Below, in pieces: positions 28,081 to 37,237 of a stretch of DNA of 64,000 nucleotides (positions are counted from its first letter, which is position 1; each line of letters opens with the position of its first letter). The notes beneath the pieces are model-generated. The model saw nothing but the letters and a program-made list of their open reading frames with translations. It did not search any database and was not told where the DNA came from. Both the position numbers and the translations under genes were made by a program. Location of the stretch: positions 124,001 to 188,000 of the forward strand of contig CAWBWO010000017.1 of assembly GCA_963792445.1 (NCBI GenBank). The letters are read 5' to 3'. This DNA is from Rummeliibacillus sp963792445 (lineage in GTDB: Bacteria > Bacillota > Bacilli > Bacillales_A > Planococcaceae).

Positions 28081-29061
28081 TTAAGTTCTAATAATGATTT
28101 TCCCGTAAGTTGCTCTCTTTGCTAAAAGATTTAATGCATTTGGTACCTCTGAGAATTCAAATTCTTCAAAAATTAATGGATGTATGGCCTTCTTTTTGTA
28201 TAATTCCATTAATTCTTGATGTGCTTTTTTCACTTCTTCTGGAAATAATTTACGAAATAATCCAAAGTGAACACCGACAATTGAATAATTTTTAATCAAT
28301 GCATGATTTGTCGGGGCATCTGCTATACGGCCGCCTGCAAAACCAATGACTAGTATTCTACCTTCAAAGGCAATACATTTTCTTGAACGATCAAAGGTAT
28401 CTCCCCCAACCGGATCAAAAATGATATCCGCACCTTTTCCACTCGTAATCTCTTTGACAATTTGAACAAAATCTTGTTGCCGATAATTTATAACATAATC
28501 TGCTCCTAATTCCTTGCAAATTCGAGTCTTTTCATCACTACCAGCTGTAGCAATGACTATAGCACCTACTGTTCTGCCTAACTGTATAGCAGCTGATCCA
28601 ACTCCTCCAGAACCAGCATGAACTAGCAATATATCTCCTGGTTTGATCCTTGCAGTTCGGTGCAACGCAAAATAGGCTGTCTGATAAGTGATAAATAATG
28701 CGGCTGCTTCGCTATATGAAAGTTCAGCTGGTATAAGAAATACATCAGCAACATTTACAACAACCCACTCAGAAAGCCCTCCATTAGGAAGTAATGGAGT
28801 AGCTAAAACTCTTTGCCCTTTTTTAAGGAATACATTTTCTCCTATATCTTCAATAGTTCCTGAAATTTCAGCACCTGGAGTAAATGGTAATTCAGGTCTT
28901 TCTTGATATTTTCCTTGACATTGCAAGATATCAAAAAAATTTAAGGCAGCTGCTTCCACTTTAATTAGTACCTCATTAGTACTCGGTTTTGGCTTTGGTA
29001 CATTCATTTGCTTTAATACTTCTTGTGGCTCACCAATTCTTGTGACATTCCAAGCTTTCAT
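28081..29061 (-). CDS. Zinc-free NADPH:quinone/enoyl reductase (MDR family)
   Basis: A 326-residue medium-chain reductase of the quinone oxidoreductase branch. An N-terminal GroES-like half (LPFTPGAEISGTI) is followed by the nucleotide-binding half with VHAGSGGVGSAAIQLG, near residue 150. The structural- and catalytic-zinc cysteines are absent, so it is the zinc-free type. It may reduce enoyl or quinone groups in acyl-CoA metabolism. Position between the hydratase and ACAD suggests one operon. Confidence 0.87.
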   Translation of the reverse strand: MKAWNVTRIGEPQEVLKQMNVPKPKPSTNEVLIKVEAAALNFFDILQCQGKYQERPELPFTPGAEISGTIEDIGENVFLKKGQRVLATPLLPNGGLSEWVVVNVADVFLIPAELSYSEAAALFITYQTAYFALHRTARIKPGDILLVHAGSGGVGSAAIQLGRTVGAIVIATAGSDEKTRICKELGADYVINYRQQDFVQIVKEITSGKGADIIFDPVGGDTFDRSRKCIAFEGRILVIGFAGGRIADAPTNHALIKNYSIVGVHFGLFRKLFPEEVKKAHQELMELYKKKAIHPLIFEEFEFSEVPNALNLLAKRATYGKIIIRT

Positions 29062-29082
29062 ATTGACAAAGCCCCCTACCCT

Positions 29083-30291
29083 TTACTTCAACTGTTCACG
29101 CAATTCTAATTTTCCAATATCACGTAAATGAACTTGGTCAGGACCATCAACTATCCGCAATGTACGAGCATTTGCATAGTGTGCTGCAAGTGGGAAATCC
29201 TCTGTAACACCTGCACCACCAAATACTTGAATCGCCCTATCTATGACATTGATTGATACTTTTGGAGCTACCACTTTAATCATCGCAATTTCTTTTCTTG
29301 CAGCTTTTGCCCCTTCAAAATCCATCTTATGAGCAGCATGTAATGTAAGTAATCGTGCCTGTTCGATTTCAATTCGACTTTCCGCAATGATTTCACGAAT
29401 AACGTCTTTGTCTGCTAATTTAGAGCCAAATGCTTCCCGATCATTCGCTCTTTGACATAGTAGCTCGATTGCACGCTCAGCAGCTCCAATTGCACGCATA
29501 CAATGATGAATTCTGCCTGGGCCAAGACGACCTTGAGCAATTTCAAATCCTCTTCCCTCACCTAAGAGAATATTCGAAACAGGTACTCTTACATTGTTAT
29601 AATGAATTTCTGCATGTCCATGTGGAGCATGGTCGTAACCGAATATTGGTAAATGTCTTTTTATTTCTACTCCTGGTGTATCTAGGGGCACAAGAATCAT
29701 CGATTGTTGCTTATGCTTTTCTGCATTTGGATCCGACTTTCCCATTACAATGGCTATTTTGCATCGTGGGTCAAGCGCTCCGGAAGTAAACCACTTTTTC
29801 GCATTGATGACATACTCATCTCCATCACGGACTATGCTAGCTTGAATATTCGTTGCATCAGAAGAAGCTACGTCAATTTCTGTCATGGAAAAGCAAGACC
29901 GGATTTCCCCACTCAATAACGGAGTTAGCCATTGCTCTTTTTGTTCATCTGTCGCATATTTTAAAAACACTTCCATATTGCCAGTGTCTGGTGCATTACA
30001 ATTGAAAATTTCAGGTGCAATCAAGGATCGCCCCATAATTTCACACAGATGGGCGTATTCGTAATTTGATAAGCCTTGTCCTAACTCTTTGTCATCCAAA
30101 AATAAGTTCCATAAGTTTTGTGCTTTTGCTTTTTCTTTTAATTCCTCAATGATTGGTGGGATTTGCCAACGATCTATACTCTCATTTAATTGTTCTTCAT
30201 AGACCTTTTCGTTTGGATAAACATATTCATCCATGAATAGAATCAATTTGTTTTTTAAAGTTAATGCATTTTGTGATAATTCTTTTAGCAT
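29083..30291 (-). CDS. Acyl-CoA dehydrogenase, ACAD10/11-like
   Basis: A 402-residue flavoprotein of the acyl-CoA dehydrogenase family, long type. SCFSMTEIDVASSDATNIQASIV is the FAD-binding loop, and the C-terminal IQVFGGAGVTEDFPLAAHYANARTLRIVDGPDQVHLRDIGKLELR matches ACAD10/11 and bacterial FadE variants. Together with the APH-fold kinase it could act on branched or hydroxylated acyl-CoAs. It is preceded by the ligase with about 100 bases between. Confidence 0.9.
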   Translation of the reverse strand: MLKELSQNALTLKNKLILFMDEYVYPNEKVYEEQLNESIDRWQIPPIIEELKEKAKAQNLWNLFLDDKELGQGLSNYEYAHLCEIMGRSLIAPEIFNCNAPDTGNMEVFLKYATDEQKEQWLTPLLSGEIRSCFSMTEIDVASSDATNIQASIVRDGDEYVINAKKWFTSGALDPRCKIAIVMGKSDPNAEKHKQQSMILVPLDTPGVEIKRHLPIFGYDHAPHGHAEIHYNNVRVPVSNILLGEGRGFEIAQGRLGPGRIHHCMRAIGAAERAIELLCQRANDREAFGSKLADKDVIREIIAESRIEIEQARLLTLHAAHKMDFEGAKAARKEIAMIKVVAPKVSINVIDRAIQVFGGAGVTEDFPLAAHYANARTLRIVDGPDQVHLRDIGKLELREQLK

Positions 30292-30395
30292 TTCATACTC
30301 CCCCTATTAATTGAGCTAATTTATTAATGCTTTTATACGAATATCCTCTAAATACAATTCAAATAATTCAGTCCTTTAAAAACTCCATTAAATAA

Positions 30396-31892
30396 TCACT
30401 TATTGCGCAATTGATTCTTCAGTACTTTCCCACTTGCATTTCTAGGCAGGCTTTCAATTAATTCAACTTCATGCGGAAGTTTATATTTTGCTAATTGTTT
30501 TGAACAGAAGGTGATGATTTCTTCCTCAGAGAGGTTTTGACCTTCTTTTAAGACCACAAATGCTTTTGGGACTTCACCGTAGACTTCATGTGGGATTCCT
30601 ACTACTGCACCTTCCAATAATTCTGGGATTTGATATAGCACTTCTTCGACTTCTACTGGATATACATTTTCTCCACCACGAATGATCATGTCTTTTTTTC
30701 GATCGACAATATAGAGCAATCCATCTTCATCGAATCTTCCTAAGTCTCCACTATATAACCAGCCATCTTGTAATGTTTTAGCTGTAGCTTCTTCGTTTTT
30801 CAAATACCCCTTCATCACTTGAGGGCCTTTTACTACGATTTCTCCTACCATTCCAACTGGTAGTGATTTACCAAATCTATCTACCACTTGTACTTGTGTT
30901 CTCGGAAGTGGCACACCCACTGAACCAATTTTTTCTAATGCTTGATTGTCTTTAAGAGAAGTCGCCGCTGGTGAATTTTCGGTTTGTCCATATAAATTTT
31001 GAACAAACACATTTGGGTATAGAGCTTTTACCTTTTTCACCAATTCAAAAGGCATAGGGGCTGCCCCATAAGTAAATAGACGTAAATTAGGTAGGTGTAA
31101 ATCTTTCATTCTCTGCGTATTTAATAAAATACTGTACATGGATGGAACTCCAAAGAAAATCGTGATATTCTCCTGTTCCAACGTATCCATTGTCTTTTCA
31201 GGAGAGAAGCCCTCTTCAATAATCATTGTCCCTCCGGCATAAATAACCGGTATACAAAATACATGACTTGCAGCACAATGGAATAATGGGGTGACAATTT
31301 GCATTCGATCGTCTGCATTTAATTCCATAGATTCACCCCAAATTTGAGCAGTTGCTTCAACATTCCCAGCTGTCAACATTACCCCTTTAGGCTTACCAGT
31401 TGTTCCAGATGTATAGAAAACAACCGTTGTTGTATCTTCATTTATCTTTTCCGCTTTAAATGGAATGGATTGATCTGCTAATACTTCTGCCAAAGTATCC
31501 ATACCACCGACTTGCAAATAATCTCCAAATCTTGTGTATGCTTCTGGTACATCATTTAGAATGGGTTCCAAATTTGTATCATAAATCAATACTTTTGCTT
31601 CCGAATGGGTAAAAATATAGTCCACTTCAGGAGCTGCAAGCTTTGTATTCACTGGCATTACACTGAAACCACCTAATTGACAGGCATAATAACAGACAAG
31701 AAAATAGTCAGAGTTATTCAAGTAAACTGCTATAATATCTTCTTTTTGATAACCTTTTAACTGAAAAAAACCAGCCAATCTTTTAGCTTGCTCATAAAAC
31801 TCTGCATAAGTAGTATTTCTTCCATTAAATTGTGTAATTAATTTGTTCGGCTGCTGTTTTGCATGGAATGCTAATTTTTCTGCAACTGACAT
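30396..31892 (-). CDS. Long-chain-fatty-acid--CoA ligase (AMP-binding)
   Basis: A 498-residue adenylate-forming enzyme that activates a carboxylic acid to acyl-CoA with ATP. Visible motifs: the P-loop YTSGTTGKPKG, YGQTENSPA, GWLYSGDLG and RKKDMIIRGGENVYPVEVE, then the C-terminal PRNASGKVLKNQLR with the catalytic Lys. No membrane segment. It feeds the downstream dehydrogenases. TetR regulator gene sits just upstream. Confidence 0.92.
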   Translation of the reverse strand: MSVAEKLAFHAKQQPNKLITQFNGRNTTYAEFYEQAKRLAGFFQLKGYQKEDIIAVYLNNSDYFLVCYYACQLGGFSVMPVNTKLAAPEVDYIFTHSEAKVLIYDTNLEPILNDVPEAYTRFGDYLQVGGMDTLAEVLADQSIPFKAEKINEDTTTVVFYTSGTTGKPKGVMLTAGNVEATAQIWGESMELNADDRMQIVTPLFHCAASHVFCIPVIYAGGTMIIEEGFSPEKTMDTLEQENITIFFGVPSMYSILLNTQRMKDLHLPNLRLFTYGAAPMPFELVKKVKALYPNVFVQNLYGQTENSPAATSLKDNQALEKIGSVGVPLPRTQVQVVDRFGKSLPVGMVGEIVVKGPQVMKGYLKNEEATAKTLQDGWLYSGDLGRFDEDGLLYIVDRKKDMIIRGGENVYPVEVEEVLYQIPELLEGAVVGIPHEVYGEVPKAFVVLKEGQNLSEEEIITFCSKQLAKYKLPHEVELIESLPRNASGKVLKNQLRNK

Positions 31893-31910
31893 GATTAATC
31901 CCCCTGTTCA

Positions 31911-32543
31911 TTAGTTCATTTGGTAAAGTTGCTGAAACCTGTCTTTTTTCAATTGGTTTATGTCATTACTTTCAATAAATATTCCGAGTAAATCTCTCTG
32001 TATCTCTTCAGTTGTTTTGTCACCATTTGGTTTGTGCCATTGTTGAATCCAATTCACTGCTCCTAGCAAAATCATACGAGCCATTTTCAACTCTTTAATT
32101 TTGAATTCCCCTGTTTTTACTCCTTCTTCAATCACTTGGTCAAACCAATTTGAATATTCATTTCGCTTTTGAAGAATAGGTTCTAATTGCTCCATTTGAA
32201 ATGTCTTTTCCGGTTTAAAAATCATATTAAATGTTTCTTTTTTTTCAATGGCATATTGAATATGTGAAGCAATCATACGCTTTAACTTTTGCTCATTCGA
32301 TATTTTTTTATTAAATATAGATTCTAGCTCAAGAGTCGCCTGTTCTAGTACCATTGCGTGGCATTGGAATATTAAATCTTCTTTGTTTTTAAAATAATAA
32401 TAGAGAGAACCTTTCGTCATCAGAAGCTCAGCTGCAATTTCTTCCATTGTTGCACCTTGATAACCCTTTTCGTTCACAATTTTCACGGCAGACAAAATGA
32501 TTTCTTCTTTCTTTTTCTTCAACTTTTTCTCTGAGAGCTTCAT
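31911..32543 (-). CDS. TetR-family regulator of the fatty-acid operon
   Basis: A 210-residue TetR repressor. Its N-terminal HTH (about 15-60: GYQGATMEEIAAELLMTKGSLYYYFKNKEDLI) is typical of FadR-like regulators; the rest is a helical ligand domain that could bind acyl-CoA. It is the first gene of the operon (18 bases before the ligase), so it probably represses itself and the catabolic genes. A 16-bp repeated motif lies upstream (32624-32639 and 32700-32715). Confidence 0.88.
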   Translation of the reverse strand: MKLSEKKLKKKKEEIILSAVKIVNEKGYQGATMEEIAAELLMTKGSLYYYFKNKEDLIFQCHAMVLEQATLELESIFNKKISNEQKLKRMIASHIQYAIEKKETFNMIFKPEKTFQMEQLEPILQKRNEYSNWFDQVIEEGVKTGEFKIKELKMARMILLGAVNWIQQWHKPNGDKTTEEIQRDLLGIFIESNDINQLKKDRFQQLYQMN

Positions 32544-32784
32544 TTAGATGATTCTCCTTTCTTTTTATAATTTTTATTATTGTATTGATTCCACTTCCGA
32601 AGTATGTCACCTTTTTTTATTTTGTTTGAATTTTGAATATGGTTGAACTGTACACTTTTATGTATTCTTTTCACTTTAAAATGAACTTGTAAAATTTTCG
32701 TTTGAATTTTGAATAAACAAATTACAAAAACTAAACTATTTATTTTTGTAGCAGTAAAACAATTTGGATCTATGAAAAACAAAA
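32544..32784. promoter_or_regulatory. Promoter region of the fatty-acid operon with a 16-bp direct repeat
   Basis: The 16-bp sequence GTTTGAATTTTGAATA occurs at 32624-32639 and 32700-32715, same direction, 76 bases apart. An ACTTCCGAAGT palindrome at about 32593-32603 lies nearer the gene. Any of them could be the TetR operator. No promoter hexamers stand out. Confidence 0.5.
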
Positions 32785-32822
32785 AGGCATCTTAAAAGTT
32801 TTTCCACACTTTTAAGACACCT
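32785..32822 (-). terminator. Terminator of the glycine-rich protein gene
   Basis: A 15-bp stem with two wobbles (32785-32799 with 32808-32822), followed on the minus strand by TTTTTGTTTTT. The inner sequence CTTAAAAGT matches the hairpin at 12791-12836. Confidence 0.88.
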
Positions 32823-32872
32823 CCTGTTTAAAAAAGAGACGCTGCTTATTTTGTTCACTTACGGTTTATTGC

Positions 32873-33166
32873 TTACCATAAAAACGCTGAAGCTAAACCA
32901 ATTCCAATAATCGTACCAAATGCAATTCCAATACCAAAACTTCTTACTCTTGGGAATCCAAAGAATGGTCGACCGAAACCTCCAAATCCTCCAAATCCAG
33001 AATAGCCTAAACCATATCCTCCCATATTCCCTTGAGGGCGAATCCAGACCATATCACGACTTACTCTTGTAATTTCACCTACATGAACATTCCCATCTCT
33101 ACATCTAATTCTTACCATTTTGCCATGATATCGATTACATAAATTATATACATCAGACGGATTCAT
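32873..33166 (-). CDS. Small Sm/SH3-like protein with Gly/Phe-rich linker and membrane tail
   Basis: A 97-residue protein in three parts: a small basic beta-rich domain (about 10-45, GKMVRIRCRDGNVHVGEITRV), a Gly/Phe/Tyr-rich linker (48-73) and a hydrophobic C-terminal segment with Gly-x motifs (about 75-97). AAGGAGGG precedes the ATG, so it is real. I do not recognise the family. The N-terminal part shares a G-x-x-V-x-[IV]-x-x-x-x-G pattern with the protein at 849-1157. A spore-coat or membrane-surface role is a guess. Confidence 0.7.
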   Translation of the reverse strand: MNPSDVYNLCNRYHGKMVRIRCRDGNVHVGEITRVSRDMVWIRPQGNMGGYGLGYSGFGGFGGFGRPFFGFPRVRSFGIGIAFGTIIGIGLASAFLW

Positions 33167-33344
33167 TTTATTCCCTCCTTCCTTAGTTTTTTACATACAA
33201 GTATGCCTTGTATTATATGGAATAAGGAATAATGCTGATTGGACAAAGGGCTATATATTTACATTGGAATTCTTGTATATTTTGAAAAACAATCCATTCA
33301 TCTTTACATATGATACAAATAAAAGATAAAAAAGGATGAGGTAG

Positions 33345-34181
33345 TTGTCAGTAGTCCAAACCCAAATATGGCTATATGAATTTGTTAAACAATGCAAAGA
33401 GAAATCATTTTTGGATTACACTTCTATACAATGTGAAATTCTATGCAATCCGTTAAAAAAAACATTTCCAACGGTTCATCCACAATTAATGCAACAAGAA
33501 CTATTAACCCATGGATTATTTGACCCTTATGAGTGGTTTAAAATAGACGTGATTGTAAAAGAAATGGAAAAACAAAGAATTTGGAAAATAGTAGAGAGTG
33601 AATTTCAATATTTACAAAAATTATGGAACGGACCTAAAGTACCTATCTATATATTTCCAATCAAAAAGGGGGTATTTGGATTTAGGAAAGAGCGTAAGAA
33701 CGGTGTTGCCTACAAAGAAGCTATTTTTCTATTTTTGTCCCCTGAGATTGGAAAAGCAGAAGTAAAAGCAATGTTAGCTCATGAATATAACCATGTTTGT
33801 CGTCTCAATTTGTTAAATCTTGCTCCTGAAAGAACACCTTTAAAGGACTCAATCATTATTGAAGGACTTGGTGAATATGCAGTAAAAGATTTGTATGGTG
33901 AAAAGTTGTTAGCCCCATGGACAAATCTATATTCAATGGACCGTGCCATTGACTTATGGAAAGAATACTTTTTGCCTTCATTGAATATTCGCGATTTAAA
34001 AAATCATCAACCTTTTTTATACGGTCAAAAAGGGAGTCCATTTCCGAAATGGATTGGGTACTATATTGGGTACCAAATTGTTAACACCTATCAAGAAAAC
34101 AATGGTCCTTTCAAAAATAACGAATTGTATAGTAAGTCAGCAGATACTTTGATCAAGGGTTCAAAATTTCCATTAAAATAA
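33345..34181 (+). CDS. DUF2268-type putative zinc protease
   Basis: A 278-residue protein with the metalloprotease motif HEYNH at about 148-152 and a later IIEGLGEYA that may give the third zinc ligand. This arrangement matches the DUF2268 (YjaZ-like) predicted zinc-dependent proteases of Bacillales. No signal peptide. The start is TTG after AAAGGATGAGG. It is divergent from the glycine-rich gene and converges with the methyltransferase; the two stops lie 4 bases apart. Confidence 0.75.
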   Translation: MSVVQTQIWLYEFVKQCKEKSFLDYTSIQCEILCNPLKKTFPTVHPQLMQQELLTHGLFDPYEWFKIDVIVKEMEKQRIWKIVESEFQYLQKLWNGPKVPIYIFPIKKGVFGFRKERKNGVAYKEAIFLFLSPEIGKAEVKAMLAHEYNHVCRLNLLNLAPERTPLKDSIIIEGLGEYAVKDLYGEKLLAPWTNLYSMDRAIDLWKEYFLPSLNIRDLKNHQPFLYGQKGSPFPKWIGYYIGYQIVNTYQENNGPFKNNELYSKSADTLIKGSKFPLK

Positions 34182-34185
34182 GACA

Positions 34186-34893
34186 TTAGGTTTTGAAACA
34201 TTTTAAAATACGAAATTTAATAAGCTTACCATATTTATCTATAAATTTGTTATGCTCTTCCCACATATTGTAGATGTCCATTGAAATTGTTTCGTTTGAA
34301 TCCATATCATCTAGATCACTTTGGATGAAGACAGTTGGATTACTTATTTTATTTATTTTTTTAAAACCTACTTGCTGTAATTTTGAGATCCACTCATCTT
34401 CATTTAAAATTTCTTGAATTTCATATAGTTTGCTAACCTTTTTCCTTACCTTCTGAGGTAACGCATGTTCTGCAGTCATTTCAATCATGATGAAAGTTCC
34501 GTCTTTTTTTAAAACTCTTGCTACTTCTTTTAACGTCTTTGCGATATTTGTAAAAGAGATAACAGACTCTGAGATGATGAAATCAAAAGTATGGTCTACA
34601 AAGTCCATATTTTCTACATCCCCTAAAATGGTTTTTATATTGAGTCCCTTATTTTTAAATCTTCTCATTGCTTTTTCAATCATTGTGGGGTTATTGTCAA
34701 TTGCCGTTACGTCGCATCCAAACTGTTCAGCTAAAAATGCTGCTGTCTGCCCAGTGCCACATCCTATATCAAGTACCTTATGAGTGGGTAAAATGGCTAC
34801 TTCTTCAAATATGGACTTCGTTAATGCAAAACCGCCTGGATGTGCACCTCCTATTCCAAATTGCGCAAGTATTTCTATATAACGGTTTGTCAC
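34186..34893 (-). CDS. Class I SAM-dependent methyltransferase, unknown substrate
   Basis: A 235-residue methyltransferase. Motif I VLDIGCGTGQTAAFLAEQ, the acidic AIDNNPTM and the later FDFIISESVISFTN and KDGTFIMIEM are standard. The C-terminal part is not familiar and may define the substrate. GTG start after GGGAG. It stands alone between a protease gene and the czcD operon; the context gives no hint of target. Confidence 0.8.
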   Translation of the reverse strand: MTNRYIEILAQFGIGGAHPGGFALTKSIFEEVAILPTHKVLDIGCGTGQTAAFLAEQFGCDVTAIDNNPTMIEKAMRRFKNKGLNIKTILGDVENMDFVDHTFDFIISESVISFTNIAKTLKEVARVLKKDGTFIMIEMTAEHALPQKVRKKVSKLYEIQEILNEDEWISKLQQVGFKKINKISNPTVFIQSDLDDMDSNETISMDIYNMWEEHNKFIDKYGKLIKFRILKCFKT

Positions 34894-35016
34894 TTAGCTC
34901 CCTCTTTTCAAATTTGATAATACTATATTATGTAGGAAGGACTTAGAAGGAAGTGTACGTAACCTAACCGACTGGGTGGTAAGAGTTTTTGAATTTCATT
35001 CGTTTTAATAATGCAT

Positions 35017-35050
35017 AAAAAAACATCCTGGCTATAATCTTAGTCAGGAT
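35017..35050 (-). terminator. Terminator of czrA-czcD
   Basis: A 10-bp stem with one mismatch (35025-35034 with 35041-35050) and TTTTTTT on the minus strand. Confidence 0.85.
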
Positions 35051-35087
35051 ATTTTAATTTACAGAATATTGTATTCAGATTAATGTT

Positions 35088-36041
35088 TTAATGATCATGA
35101 TGGTGTTCATGCAATGCATTGATATTACATAAAATCGTATTTTCATGTTTATGTGAATCCATTTCAAGCTGAACGGTCATATGACCAATCCCTAGATGTA
35201 GTAATTTATGTTCTAGATTTTGAAGAACTACTTGGCAATTCTTAAGTGTTAAGCTATCATCCACAACTACATGACAAGAAAGTGCATTTTGCCCACTTGT
35301 GATGCTCCAAATGTGTAAATCATGTAAGTCGATTACACTCTGTGTATTACGAATTGTTTGAATAATGGAATCTATTTCTATATTTGATGGTGTACCTTCC
35401 ATCAATACATGCACCGAATCCTTTGTTACATGAAATCCGCTATTGAGTACCAGAATGGCAACGATCATACTTGCTAGGGGATCTGCCCATTCCCATCCAA
35501 AAAACATGATTAATAGCGCTGCAACAATTGCCCCCACAGAACCCAGCATGTCACTAATTACATGTAAAAAAGCTGCACGCATATTCAAATTATCGTGCGT
35601 ATCTCCACCACGCATTAAAATCCATGCTACAAGTATATTGACTAATAGCCCAATAATCGCAATTAACAACATGCCATTTGAAGATATTTCAGGTGGATTT
35701 GCAAAACGTTTTATGGCTTCAATCAAGATAAAAACAGCGATTACAATTAATGTCACACCATTAAATACTGCTGCCAAAATTTCAAATCGTTTATACCCGT
35801 ACGTATTTCGATAATTTGCTACCTTTTCGCTAAATGTAAAGGCTAATACGCCAACACCAAGTGATACCGCATCACTTAGCATATGCCCGGCATCTGATAA
35901 TAAAGCTAAACTATTTGTTAAAAAACCTCCAATAACCTCAACAATCATATAAAGTGCGATAATGTAAAACGCTATTTTCAATGTTTTCTTATTCGCTCCA
36001 TGTGTATGATTATGGCTATGTCCCTCATGAGAATGTCCCAT
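35088..36041 (-). CDS. czcD: CzcD-type cation diffusion facilitator
   Basis: A 317-residue CDF exporter of zinc, cadmium or cobalt, exchanging metal for protons. An N-terminal His-rich stretch (GHSHEGHSHNHTHG) is followed by six membrane helices with the metal-site motifs LLSDAGHMLSDA and HVISDMLGS, and a C-terminal cytoplasmic domain ending in another His cluster. The gene follows the ArsR regulator by 15 bases; both should respond to excess metal. Confidence 0.92.
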   Translation of the reverse strand: MGHSHEGHSHNHTHGANKKTLKIAFYIIALYMIVEVIGGFLTNSLALLSDAGHMLSDAVSLGVGVLAFTFSEKVANYRNTYGYKRFEILAAVFNGVTLIVIAVFILIEAIKRFANPPEISSNGMLLIAIIGLLVNILVAWILMRGGDTHDNLNMRAAFLHVISDMLGSVGAIVAALLIMFFGWEWADPLASMIVAILVLNSGFHVTKDSVHVLMEGTPSNIEIDSIIQTIRNTQSVIDLHDLHIWSITSGQNALSCHVVVDDSLTLKNCQVVLQNLEHKLLHLGIGHMTVQLEMDSHKHENTILCNINALHEHHHDH

Positions 36042-36056
36042 CTAATATTTCACTCC

Positions 36057-36377
36057 CTAGTTGTGTTTTGCATGATCAATGGTTTGTTGCAAGATCGCCA
36101 TGACATGCTCATCATCTTGCGAATAATATAAAGTCGTTCCCTCACGACGAAATTTTACTAACCTTAAATTTTTTAAAAAGCTCAGCTGATGAGAAACAGT
36201 TGACTGTTTTAAATTTAATCTTTCACCGATCTCATTCACAGAATGTTCATCTTTGTTTAGGAGATTTAATATGCGAATACGAGTCGGATCGCTGATGGCT
36301 TTAAATGTCTGCGAAACTAAAAATAAAATTTCTTCATCTAAATCTTCCGTTTCAAACGATTCTTTTTCTTTACTCAC
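36057..36377 (-). CDS. czrA: ArsR/SmtB-family metal sensor (CzrA-like)
   Basis: A 106-residue winged-helix repressor. The last helix carries D-x-H ... H-x-x-H (DDEHVMAILQQTIDHAKH), the alpha-5 zinc site of CzrA/SmtB. NEIGERLNLKQSTVSHQLSFLKNLRLV is the DNA-reading helix. The GTG at 36377 has AAAGGAGTTATCCTA; an ATG six codons earlier overlaps the ribosome site. It should release the operator at 36411-36440 on binding zinc and so induce czcD. Confidence 0.88.
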   Translation of the reverse strand: MSKEKESFETEDLDEEILFLVSQTFKAISDPTRIRILNLLNKDEHSVNEIGERLNLKQSTVSHQLSFLKNLRLVKFRREGTTLYYSQDDEHVMAILQQTIDHAKHN

Positions 36378-36410
36378 TAGGATAACTCCTTTCAAAAGCG
36401 ACTTTTAAAT

Positions 36411-36440
36411 TGAATATATGATTATCTATTCATATATGAA
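36411..36440 (-). promoter_or_regulatory. Probable CzrA operator
   Basis: TGAATA (36411-36416) and TATTCA (36427-36432) form an inverted repeat with a 10-base centre, overlapped by the perfect palindrome TTCATATATGAA (36429-36440). This matches the style of ArsR/SmtB operators and lies just upstream of czrA. Confidence 0.7.
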
Positions 36441-36584
36441 TATTATATGTACTGTTTATGGAAAATGTCAAAGGTATGGATGGAACTTTAGTATGTATTT
36501 TTCCTAGGACAATTATGAAAGTCTTACTCATAGTTGTTCAATTCTCAGAAAATGAAAAACACAAATTGCTTCAATTATATTCCT

Positions 36585-36776
36585 CTAATTTTCCCTGTTA
36601 TTATTATTATCAAGAATTTTTAAAAAATAACACAACAGGGTACAAGAAAAAATAGTCGAGAGTATATTTGTAACATCATGCATCAGAAAGGAATCATTAG
36701 GAAATCCAAATAATATATCTCCCATACAATATATACCTGATATCACTATAACTAAATTAACAAATGTCTTCTTCAT
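36585..36776 (-). CDS. Small two-helix membrane protein, unknown
   Basis: A 63-residue protein with two hydrophobic segments (about 5-25 and 36-53) and a polar Asn-rich end. AAGGGGG lies seven bases before the ATG. No family is recognised. It lies between czrA (divergent start) and another small membrane protein, with no clear operon. Confidence 0.5.
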   Translation of the reverse strand: MKKTFVNLVIVISGIYCMGDILFGFPNDSFLMHDVTNILSTIFSCTLLCYFLKILDNNNNREN

Positions 36777-36864
36777 GGAAATCCCCCTTCTCTTCTAGCT
36801 AATTTTTTGTGAAGAAATAATAATAACGCTATATTCACAAATATTCAGAATAAAAAAGGAGGTT

Positions 36865-37092
36865 TTAAATATAACTAAAAATCAAAAAGAGAGTCATAAT
36901 AACCACTACACTAAAAAGCGTTAAACCATTCCCTAAATTCTTTTTCATTTTGATTTCTTCATATCCCATTATTATAAATAAAAGAGCCAATAACCCAAAG
37001 ACATATACCATTAAATCCATATTTTTTGAAACCCATGTAAATGCTATTAAGACCAAAGCTACAACTCGCAAACCAATTTTAATCACACTCAT
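36865..37092 (-). CDS. Small membrane protein, DUF3953-like
   Basis: A 75-residue protein with three hydrophobic segments. VYVFGLLALLFIIMGYEEIKMKKN followed by a third helix resembles DUF3953, a small Bacillales membrane family of unknown function. The ATG at 37092 has AGGAAGGCGG upstream; in-frame ATGs at 37122 and 37140 are possible but would overlap upstream sequence with weaker sites. Confidence 0.55.
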   Translation of the reverse strand: MSVIKIGLRVVALVLIAFTWVSKNMDLMVYVFGLLALLFIIMGYEEIKMKKNLGNGLTLFSVVVIMTLFLIFSYI

Positions 37093-37237
37093 CCTAATTT
37101 TCCGCCTTCCTGTTCTTGTCATAACGAAGCCAAAACACAACTACTTTTATTATACTAAAGTGAAAAGGACAATGGAAAAATTGTATTGTTATGATGATTT
37201 AACAAATAAGAATCTGATACTATTTAAATTTCTATAT

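Noticed and set aside
32540..32782. 80-codon minus-strand frame upstream of the TetR gene
   Set aside because: AT-rich promoter DNA with repeats; no ribosome site.
36458..36655. 65-codon plus-strand open frame
   Set aside because: No ribosome site, odd composition, and it overlaps the small minus-strand gene with a good ribosome site.
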